Assembly: GCA_946631535.1 (NCBI GenBank)
Contig: CAMPAF010000022.1
Location: 1 to 19,012 of the forward strand
Origin: an uncultured Verrucomicrobiota bacterium
GTDB lineage: Bacteria > Verrucomicrobiota > Kiritimatiellia > RFP12 > UBA1067
Direction of reading: 5' to 3'
Length of the DNA stretch: 19,012 bases
Shown here: positions 12,128 through 18,643 of the stretch, piece after piece
How the letters are laid out: each line of letters starts with the position of its first letter
How positions within the stretch are numbered: the stretch's first letter is position 1
Notes under the pieces: generated by a model
The model's database searches: none
What the model was told of the DNA's origin: nothing
The model's input: the letters and a program-made list of their open reading frames with translations, nothing else
Made by a program: the position numbers and the translations under genes

Positions 12128-14665
12128 TCAGTTTGCGGCCGCCTGCCGGAACTCGACGCGGCGCAGGAAGCGTATCTGGAGATACGTGAACCCTATGAGC
12201 GCCACGCCCAGGAACCAGGCCATCGTCGTGGCTGTGGAGAAGCGCAGGTTGTTGTACGCCTCTTTCCAGATCGCGAGCGAGAGGACGCTCGTCGCGTCGC
12301 CTGGCCCGCCGAACGTGAGAAGGAAGATCGAGCCCATGCCTTGGAATGCCGCGATGAACGCGCCTACGAAGTTGATGACCATGAGCGGCATCAGCTGCGG
12401 CAGCGTCACGTGCCGGAAGCGCCCGAAGATGCCTGCCCCGTCGATCGCCGCCGCCTCGTAGTAGTCCGGCGGCAGGCTGCCGAGCGCCGCCACGTAGATT
12501 AGGCTCGCCATGCCCGCGCCCGCCCACACGCCGGGCAGGATGCAGCACGTCATGGCCCACGCCGGATCCTGCAGCCACGCCTGCCGCCCGATTCCGAAGA
12601 ACGCGAGCAGCTGGTTCAGCATTCCGTTCTCCGTCGGGTCGAACATCATCTTCCACAGCAGCATTATCACGAGCGCGCTCGTGAGGTGCGGCAGGAAGTA
12701 GAGAGTGCGGAAGAATATCTTCCCGCGCGGAATCTCCGTGAGGAGAAGCGCTAGCACGACGGGCGTCACGAATCCGAGAGCGAGCGTGATGCCGACGTAC
12801 TGCAGCGTGCGGCCCCAAGCCTTCCAGAAGCCGGGATCAGATGCCACGCGGATGAAGTTGTCCAGCCCCTGCCACTCTCCGCTCCCCACGATTCGGTAGT
12901 CCTGGAACGCCATCACAGCGCCGCGCATGAGCGGCCAGTAGCTCCATAGCGCGATGGACGCAATCGCAGGCAAAAGAAAGAGCCAGGGAGCGATTTTGAG
13001 ATTTGAGGATTGGGGATTGAAGATTGAAGATTGCCTTCCTGCCGCCTTTCTCCTTTGTCCTTCGTCCTCTGTCTTCTGTCCCTGCCCATCCGCCTCGACA
13101 CTCGACAGCCGGCGACCGACACCACCGCCGAAGGCCAGCCAGCCGCATGCTATGGCTATGATCGCCACGATGCCCAGGATGACGCGGGCGAGAGGGCGCT
13201 TTTGCTCTATCCCGCGCTTGTCGGCGTCGAACATCAGGCCGCGGTTCGCGTCGTCCGTGATCGACTTCAGCGCCGCCCGGTAGTCGAAGTCCTTCCCCGC
13301 GTCGCTCAGAAGTATGCCTAGGAAGCGACGGCTCACGAGATCGCTTGCCGCCTGCCAGAATCCTACGGACGGTTCCGTGACGGCGCGTATCCGACCCGCC
13401 TCCAGGTCGTCGTACATCTTGCGGATGCCGGGCGGCACCTCTGCAAGGTGCTCGTTGAAGCCGAGGCGCTTCAGGTCGGACGGTAGACACCACCGCGCAC
13501 GTCCCTCGGCCACGTTCTTGCGTACCGTCTCGTCGTAGACCGCGGCGGACGTCAGCTCGTTCACGCACGCCCACACGTCGTCGCGTTCCTCTTTCGGACG
13601 CCGCCCCACGCCTTCCGTGATGGCGTAGAAATGCTTGTGCGCCTGCAGCACGGGGCGGCAATTCTCGTCCGCCGCCGGGAATGGCATGAGCCCGATCTGC
13701 TCCGCCGGGAAGTTGAGGCTCTCGGTGAGGTACGTCACCAGGTCTTCGCCGCCGAACACGCTCACTATCTCGCCCTGCACGAAGAGGTCCGCGATCTCGT
13801 TCGAGAGCGAGAGTTGCGGCAGCGCCCGCACCACGCCGTTCGTGATGAGCGAGTGGAGAAAGTCCGCCGCCCTTAAACACTCCGGCGAATCGAAGCACGC
13901 CTCCCATTGTCTTCCTCCTTTTGACAGCCGGCCTTCGACATCCGACATCCGGGATTCGTCATTCGACATTCGGATCACGTCTCCGCCGGCCGCGCCCACC
14001 CACGGCAGGAAGCCCCACGGGCGGTTCTCGATGCCGAACGCGCGTTGGCCGCGCTGGAGCTTGGCGCCTGCGATCGTCTTGTCGCGGAAGGTGAGGCGTT
14101 CGCACCAGCCGGCGAACTCGTTCCACGTGCGCGGCGGCACCTCGGGGTCGAGTCCTGCGGCCTTCACGAGATCCTTCCGGTAGACGATGCCGTAGTAGGC
14201 GAAGCCCGGCGTGGGGACCGCGTACACCTTGCCGTCCTTCGTAGCGACGTCTCGCCAGAGTTGCGGCACGTCCTTCCAGCCGGACCACATCGCCTCGGCG
14301 TCGGAGAGCCTGCCGTCTCCGTCCGCGTCCTCGCCGAGCCATTCGTTGAGCGGGTAGCAGAAGCCCTCTTCCACGTCGTGCCTAAGGATGTGGAACCATG
14401 CCTTGTAGATGTCCGGCGCCGTGCCGCCGGCGAGCGCGAGCATGAACGTGGCGCGTCCGCCCGCGCCAGGGAGCGTGAGTCCGCCCCACTGGAACGGACG
14501 TATCTCGGGCCGCCGGGCGGTGAACGAGAGAATCTGCTTTGTGGCCGGGTCCTCGGGGTGGTCGGGGCGGTAGCACATCAGGAACGTCACGTCCGTGGCG
14601 GCGCACGCCATGCAGACGAACGTTGCGGCCAGCGCCAGCGTTTTCTTGCCGAGGGACATCGTCAT
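12128..14665 (-). CDS. Fused sugar-binding protein and MalF/UgpA-type ABC permease
   Basis: An 845-residue fusion. Residues 1-24 are a signal sequence. About 25-480 form an extracellular sugar-binding protein fold (SBP_bac_1-like: GGTAPDIYKAW, YGIVYRKD, WNEFAGW). A membrane segment (491-513) and a basic linker (514-558) follow, then a six-segment permease (about 559-840) with the EAA motif EAAAIDGAGIFGRF ending LP (737-756). The binding domain carries a canonical EF-hand loop, D113-E124. CUT1 importers normally encode binding protein and permease separately. ATG at 14665 overlaps the upstream TGA (ATGA); M3 at 14659 is an alternative. Repeat tracts encode residues 232-247 and most of the linker. 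No second permease or ATPase follows. Confidence 0.88.
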   Translation of the reverse strand: MTMSLGKKTLALAATFVCMACAATDVTFLMCYRPDHPEDPATKQILSFTARRPEIRPFQWGGLTLPGAGGRATFMLALAGGTAPDIYKAWFHILRHDVEEGFCYPLNEWLGEDADGDGRLSDAEAMWSGWKDVPQLWRDVATKDGKVYAVPTPGFAYYGIVYRKDLVKAAGLDPEVPPRTWNEFAGWCERLTFRDKTIAGAKLQRGQRAFGIENRPWGFLPWVGAAGGDVIRMSNDESRMSDVEGRLSKGGRQWEACFDSPECLRAADFLHSLITNGVVRALPQLSLSNEIADLFVQGEIVSVFGGEDLVTYLTESLNFPAEQIGLMPFPAADENCRPVLQAHKHFYAITEGVGRRPKEERDDVWACVNELTSAAVYDETVRKNVAEGRARWCLPSDLKRLGFNEHLAEVPPGIRKMYDDLEAGRIRAVTEPSVGFWQAASDLVSRRFLGILLSDAGKDFDYRAALKSITDDANRGLMFDADKRGIEQKRPLARVILGIVAIIAIACGWLAFGGGVGRRLSSVEADGQGQKTEDEGQRRKAAGRQSSIFNPQSSNLKIAPWLFLLPAIASIALWSYWPLMRGAVMAFQDYRIVGSGEWQGLDNFIRVASDPGFWKAWGRTLQYVGITLALGFVTPVVLALLLTEIPRGKIFFRTLYFLPHLTSALVIMLLWKMMFDPTENGMLNQLLAFFGIGRQAWLQDPAWAMTCCILPGVWAGAGMASLIYVAALGSLPPDYYEAAAIDGAGIFGRFRHVTLPQLMPLMVINFVGAFIAAFQGMGSIFLLTFGGPGDATSVLSLAIWKEAYNNLRFSTATTMAWFLGVALIGFTYLQIRFLRRVEFRQAAAN
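12992..13118 (-). repeat. Composite of three heptamer families inside the fusion-protein linker
   Basis: Three adjacent 7-bp arrays lie in the coding sequence. Plus-strand 12992-13034 is GATTGAA/GATTTGA type. 13046-13080 is exactly five units of CTTTGTC type (CTTTCTC, CTTTGTC, CTTCGTC, CTCTGTC, TTCTGTC), the same family as 4464-4533. 13084-13118 is five looser units such as ACACTCG and ACAGCCG, the family at 13924-13972. Together they encode most of the hydrophilic cytoplasmic linker, about residues 517-558. Confidence 0.8.
13924..13972 (-). repeat. Seven tandem heptamers (CGRATGT type) inside the sugar-binding domain
   Basis: The stretch divides exactly into seven 7-base units. On the minus strand these are CGAATGT, CGAATGA, CGAATCC, CGGATGT twice, CGAAGGC and CGGCTGT. 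They encode about residues 232-247 (MSNDESRMSDVEGRLS), an apparent surface insertion between AAGGDV and the ACFDSPE segment of the binding domain. The frame is kept. Confidence 0.85.
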
Positions 14666-17600
14666 TTTGCCACTGCGGTGTGGTGCAGCACGAGCTGGGC
14701 GGCGCCTGGACGGGCGAGCGCGAGGCGGAAGTCGTACCGGCCTTTCGGGTTTGGCGGGCGGCGGAACTTGACCTCGCGCGTCCAGCGTCCGCCGGGCGGC
14801 AGGTCGATCGCCTGCGGCGGCAAATCCACGCTCCACTTCTCGGGCAGGCCGTCGAACGCGAGCGTGCCTTTGAGCGGCTTGTCGAGCGGCGCGACGACGT
14901 CGAGCCGGCAGGAGCGGAAGTTGGGCGCCACTCGCAGCGAGATGTTCGGCGCCTGGGCGGACGGCACGTAGGTGAGGATCGGCTGCTGGTTGTAGCCCGA
15001 GGTCGCCATCGTGATGCGCGAGCGGTACGCCGGGTCGCGCATGAGCGAGACGCGGCGGTCGAGCGCGGGGATATCCGTCGTGTAGATGCGGATCTCGCCC
15101 TGGTGGCCGGTGATGAACTCCTCGCGCCAGTCGCCGAAGATGTCGGCCACGAGCCGCGCCGAGGGAACTGTGCCAGAGACGAGCGAGCCGTCGTGGTCCT
15201 TGATTCCTCCAGCGAATATCTCGCGCTGGAGGTCGCCGTCCCAGTAGATGTTCGGGCGGGAGTTGCCGTAGCGGAAGCAGTTCGTGTAGGCGCAGAGGAG
15301 CGTGCCGTCCGCCGTGTAGAGCCAGCGGTTGTCGCTCTGCGGGTGCGTGTTCTTGGCGGAGTGGCCGGCCTGGTCCACCTCCTGTCCGTAGAACTCCAGG
15401 CCGGGATACGCGGGATCGATGTCGGCGCAGAGTCCTGCGCCATGGACATGGTGCGTCCGGACGGGCAGCTTCCAGATCTCGCCGCCGGTGACGGGATCCG
15501 TCATGAGCATGCCGCCGCCGTTCAGCTGGCGCGTCTCGTAGATGAAGGCGAGCTCCATGCCGGGGCGAACGGGGTCGATGTCGCCGTAGTAGTGCGCGTC
15601 GGAGTGGCCGCGCCCGTTGCACCAGAGCACGGTGCCGTCGTGGTCGAGGGTGAGCGAGCCGATCAGCACCTCGTCGCATCCGTCGCCGTCCACGTCCTCG
15701 CAGAGGCAGGCGTGGTCGCCCTGCCCGCGCAGGCGGCGCGAGAGGAACTCGTTGTTCCAGCGCCACACGCGCTCGAGCTTGCGGTTGCGGAAGCAGTAGG
15801 CGTCCACGATCATCTTGCCGTACGTGCCGCGTTCCATGATGACGCACGGCGTCTTGCCGTCGAGGTGCGCGAGCGCGATCTGGTTGCGCGAGGCGTAGTG
15901 GTTGTAGTCGTCGACATGGTCTGGTGCGGTGCGGGCGATCCACGGCGTCGAGCAGATGTCGCGTCCCGTGAGTCCGTCGATGACCGTGAGGTATTCCGGG
16001 CCGCGCTGGACGCGCCCGTCGGGGTCGCGGAAGTCGGGCGCGAGCGGTGCGGTCTTGGCGATCACCTCGGCCTTGCCGTCGCCGTCGAGGTCGGCCACGA
16101 TGAACGGCGAGTACCAGATGCCCATCTCGATGTTCCAGCCGAGGTCACGCCGCCAGAGGAAGCTGCCCGAGGAGGAGTAGGCTTCCAGCTTGTGCGTGTC
16201 CTTCGCGGGCTTCCAGACGAGATCCCACGGATCGGTGCCGCCGGAAGGGGTCTTGACGACGTAGTCGTACGCGCCGTCGCCGTCAAGGTCGCCCACGGCC
16301 ACCGCGGAGACGGTCGCGTTCGTGTCCGCGAGCGGGATGCGCACGCACGTGACGCCGCCGAGCTCCTCTCCGCGCACGGGCGTGAAGCTCTTGCCGTCCA
16401 CGGAATACTCGGCCGCGCGGTCGGTGAAGCCTGGGAGGAAGAAGTCGCTCGTCTGGACGATCGGCGCGGCGTTGACCTTCTCGACGCGTCCGCCGACGCG
16501 CCGCCAGAGGTCGAAGCCGACGCCGGCGGGGTCGCTCTCGAGGAGGCGCCATGAGACGTACGTGCCGCGCGGCGTGACGGACGCGACGAGGCCGCGGTCC
16601 ATCTTCTCCTGCGGACGCGCGGCGAGCGCGCCTTTCACGCGGCGGTCGGCGTGGACCGCGAGGCGGTAGGCGAGCTCGAGCGTCTCGCCCTTCTTGAGCG
16701 AGAGGGGACCCGTGTAGACGGGCGAGGGGTTGATCATCCGCTTGTCGGGCCACACGTAGAAGCGCGCGGTGGCGGGCGCGGCCACCTGCGTGAACGTCAC
16801 GCCCTCGCCGGTGGCAGGGTCGGCGAAGTCGAGGTACTTCGTCTCCGTGCCCGTGACGGCGGCGGGCGAGTCGCCGCCCGCGAAGCCGCGCACGTCGAGC
16901 GCGGCGGCGGCAGACGGCGCGAGGCGCAAGGTCGCTCCTGCGTAGCCGCCGCCCCACTTGCCCTTGGCCGTGCTACCGTGCGGCGGCGTGCGGTCGAGGG
17001 TTACGTCCTGCCGCGCGGTGAAGAGGTGACGGATATTGATCGTGTAGCCGCCGTTGGGGTCGGGCGGGTCGATCTCGATCGTGCGCTCCTCCGTCAGCAC
17101 TGGGTCTTTTGCGGCGCGCGGACCGTACTCGAGGTTCAGTTTCACGACGCAGTCGAGGCCGTCGCGAGAGATGGACTTCTTCGTCACGCGCGTGCGGCCC
17201 TCCGGCTCCACGCCCGCGCGCTTCGCGTCGGCGGGCTCCCAGTAGTTGACGCCGTTGATGAACTTCCAGGAGAACCACCAGCCGAGGTGCCAGATGTGGT
17301 CCTTCGGGCGCACGTCCGTGAGCGGCTTGCCGGACGGCAGGTTGAGCGGATGGAAGAAGGGGCGGCCCTCCGGCGTGTCGATCTCGAAATTCCACAGTAG
17401 CTTGCCGTCTCGGAGCAGGCGGACGCCCGTGGCCGTCTTTTCCAGCTTCGAGCGGCGGAAGGAGGCGATCGCCTCGTCCGTGCGGCGGGCCTTCGGCTCG
17501 CGGGCGATGAGCTCGTCGATGAGCCGGCCGATCTCCCAGCCGGGGTAGTTGTACCGCTCGCGCCCCTCGGCCGGCAGGAGGCGGCAGCTGGCGCTCTTTT

Positions 17601-18543
17601 CGTCGGGGATCCACTCGTCCTCGCCCTTGTCGCCGACCATGCGGAAAGTGCCGCGCTCCGTGTTGAAGTAGCGTCCGATGGCGTGGACGGCCGCGAAGAC
17701 GGTCACCTCGTCCCACGAGCAGCGGCCTTCCTCGGACTTCTCCTCGGCCTTGCCCGCGCGCACCTTCTCGCGGGAGGGGAGCGACCAGGAGAAGATGTCC
17801 TTCACCGGGTTGCGGTAGGCGTATTCCCGCTCGGCGACGGTGCGCCCGCTGTAGATGTTGCGGCCGAGGTCGAAGTCGGAGAACACGATCGGCGTGGGCC
17901 AGTTCTCGAACGCGATCTTCGACGAGGCGGCGTCCCACTTCGAGTTGTACTCGCGGCCCTTGGGATGCTTGCAGGCCATCGCGTACCAGCGCACGACCTT
18001 CTTCGCCACGAGCGCGCGCCCGTCGAGCGGCGAGAACTCGTCGCCCTTCGTCTCCAGGAGGCGGCGCATGTTCGTGATGAAGCCCACGGAGACGAACGTC
18101 ACGCTCTTGTCGGGCGCGGCGGCGAGTGCCTTTCGGTAGACCTTGTTCGCGTCGGGCGCGTCGTTGGAGTTGGGGTGCTTCACCCACTCGGGGTAGGCGG
18201 CGGCGAGGCGCACGAACTTCTGGTGCCCCTTGCGCTCGGCGTCGCCGCGCGGCGTGCCGACGACGCCCAGCTCCTTGGCGCAGCCCACGGGGATCTCGGG
18301 GCGGCCGTAGAAGGCGTTTAGCACTTCGACGGCGGCGACGGACGAGTTGTCGCGCGTGCAGGTGGCGACGGCGAGGATTTCGCACTTCCCCTCGTCGGCC
18401 AGCGCGTGGAGGACGGCCATCGCCCCCACGTCGTCATAGTCTTCCACCATGTCCGTGTCGAAGATGATCTTCGGGACGGGGGCGGCAAGGAGCGTCGCCG
18501 CTCCGGCCGCCGCGAAGGCAAGCAGGGTATACAGTTTCTTCAT
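14662..18543 (-). CDS. Secreted three-domain fusion: nucleoside hydrolase-like, PmoA-like, PL11 rhamnogalacturonan lyase
   Basis: A 1293-residue protein with a signal peptide (about 1-21). Residues 24-345 resemble the IunH nucleoside hydrolase family, with the calcium-binding DTDMVEDYDD (29-38) and a later aspartate in SWD278. Residues about 372-640 resemble the PmoA-like/DUF6807 family (PFFHPLNLPSGKPLTD at 395-410, then DHIWHLGWWFSW at 415-426). Residues 645-1293 match PL11 rhamnogalacturonan lyase (YesW-like), with YVSWRLL, FGDWREEFI and DxDxDG calcium loops at 752-756, 818-822 and 950-954. PL11 cleaves the rhamnogalacturonan I backbone of pectin by beta-elimination. ATG at 18543 is chosen for the signal peptide and promoter; an in-frame ATG at 18555 overlaps the -10. 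It is first of a two-gene operon. Confidence 0.87.
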   Translation of the reverse strand: MKKLYTLLAFAAAGAATLLAAPVPKIIFDTDMVEDYDDVGAMAVLHALADEGKCEILAVATCTRDNSSVAAVEVLNAFYGRPEIPVGCAKELGVVGTPRGDAERKGHQKFVRLAAAYPEWVKHPNSNDAPDANKVYRKALAAAPDKSVTFVSVGFITNMRRLLETKGDEFSPLDGRALVAKKVVRWYAMACKHPKGREYNSKWDAASSKIAFENWPTPIVFSDFDLGRNIYSGRTVAEREYAYRNPVKDIFSWSLPSREKVRAGKAEEKSEEGRCSWDEVTVFAAVHAIGRYFNTERGTFRMVGDKGEDEWIPDEKSASCRLLPAEGRERYNYPGWEIGRLIDELIAREPKARRTDEAIASFRRSKLEKTATGVRLLRDGKLLWNFEIDTPEGRPFFHPLNLPSGKPLTDVRPKDHIWHLGWWFSWKFINGVNYWEPADAKRAGVEPEGRTRVTKKSISRDGLDCVVKLNLEYGPRAAKDPVLTEERTIEIDPPDPNGGYTINIRHLFTARQDVTLDRTPPHGSTAKGKWGGGYAGATLRLAPSAAAALDVRGFAGGDSPAAVTGTETKYLDFADPATGEGVTFTQVAAPATARFYVWPDKRMINPSPVYTGPLSLKKGETLELAYRLAVHADRRVKGALAARPQEKMDRGLVASVTPRGTYVSWRLLESDPAGVGFDLWRRVGGRVEKVNAAPIVQTSDFFLPGFTDRAAEYSVDGKSFTPVRGEELGGVTCVRIPLADTNATVSAVAVGDLDGDGAYDYVVKTPSGGTDPWDLVWKPAKDTHKLEAYSSSGSFLWRRDLGWNIEMGIWYSPFIVADLDGDGKAEVIAKTAPLAPDFRDPDGRVQRGPEYLTVIDGLTGRDICSTPWIARTAPDHVDDYNHYASRNQIALAHLDGKTPCVIMERGTYGKMIVDAYCFRNRKLERVWRWNNEFLSRRLRGQGDHACLCEDVDGDGCDEVLIGSLTLDHDGTVLWCNGRGHSDAHYYGDIDPVRPGMELAFIYETRQLNGGGMLMTDPVTGGEIWKLPVRTHHVHGAGLCADIDPAYPGLEFYGQEVDQAGHSAKNTHPQSDNRWLYTADGTLLCAYTNCFRYGNSRPNIYWDGDLQREIFAGGIKDHDGSLVSGTVPSARLVADIFGDWREEFITGHQGEIRIYTTDIPALDRRVSLMRDPAYRSRITMATSGYNQQPILTYVPSAQAPNISLRVAPNFRSCRLDVVAPLDKPLKGTLAFDGLPEKWSVDLPPQAIDLPPGGRWTREVKFRRPPNPKGRYDFRLALARPGAAQLVLHHTAVAK

Positions 18544-18550
18544 GGCGCGT

Positions 18551-18579
18551 AGCATAGCAAATCCCACGGCGGACGGCAA
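18551..18579 (-). promoter_or_regulatory. Promoter of the lyase-transporter operon, predicted leaderless start
   Basis: On the minus strand TTGCCG (18579-18574) is followed after exactly 17 bases by TATGCT (18556-18551), with TG at the extended -10 position (TTTGC). Seven bases separate it from the ATG at 18543 and no Shine-Dalgarno sequence is present, so the transcript should begin near the start codon. Its -35 lies two bases from the opposing -10 region. Confidence 0.6.
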
Positions 18580-18580
18580 T

Positions 18581-18591
18581 TATGGTAAAAT
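18581..18591 (+). promoter_or_regulatory. Divergent extended -10 promoter upstream of the acyltransferase
   Basis: TATGG-TAAAAT is a full extended -10 (TRTGn plus TAAAAT). It is nearly identical to the GYF operon promoter and lies seven bases before the ATG at 18599. No good -35 is visible 16-18 bases upstream, which extended -10 promoters can tolerate. It faces away from the lyase operon promoter. Confidence 0.55.
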
Positions 18592-18598
18592 ATCCGGC

Positions 18599-18643
18599 AT
18601 GCTTTTCGCCATCAAGATGGTCTGGCCGTGGAGGCGATCGTGA
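18599..18643 (+). CDS. 14-codon leader ORF overlapping the acyltransferase start
   Basis: The first ATG after the promoter opens a 14-residue frame, MLFAIKMVWPWRRS, whose TGA (18641-18643) overlaps the GTG start of the acyltransferase as GTGA. The ribosome binding site of the next gene (GGAGG, 18630-18634) lies inside it. It would be translated from a leaderless mRNA and could couple or control translation of the acyltransferase. It is too short to confirm as a real peptide; the ATG may be chance. Confidence 0.35.
   Translation: MLFAIKMVWPWRRS

Noticed and set aside
9640..13972. CRISPR array
   Set aside because: The repeats are 7-9 bp tandem units without spacers, and no cas gene is present.
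14666..15943. Upstream extension of the binding-protein/permease frame
   Set aside because: The extra residues lie within the lyase gene in a different frame and are Arg/Pro-rich nonsense; the signal sequence and ATGA overlap place the start at 14665.
14539..16554. A long plus-strand open frame (671 codons) opposite the lyase gene
   Set aside because: It is antisense to a protein with clear PL11 motifs, and its composition (V/R/A/E/H-rich, no domain) is typical of the complement of GC-rich coding sequence.
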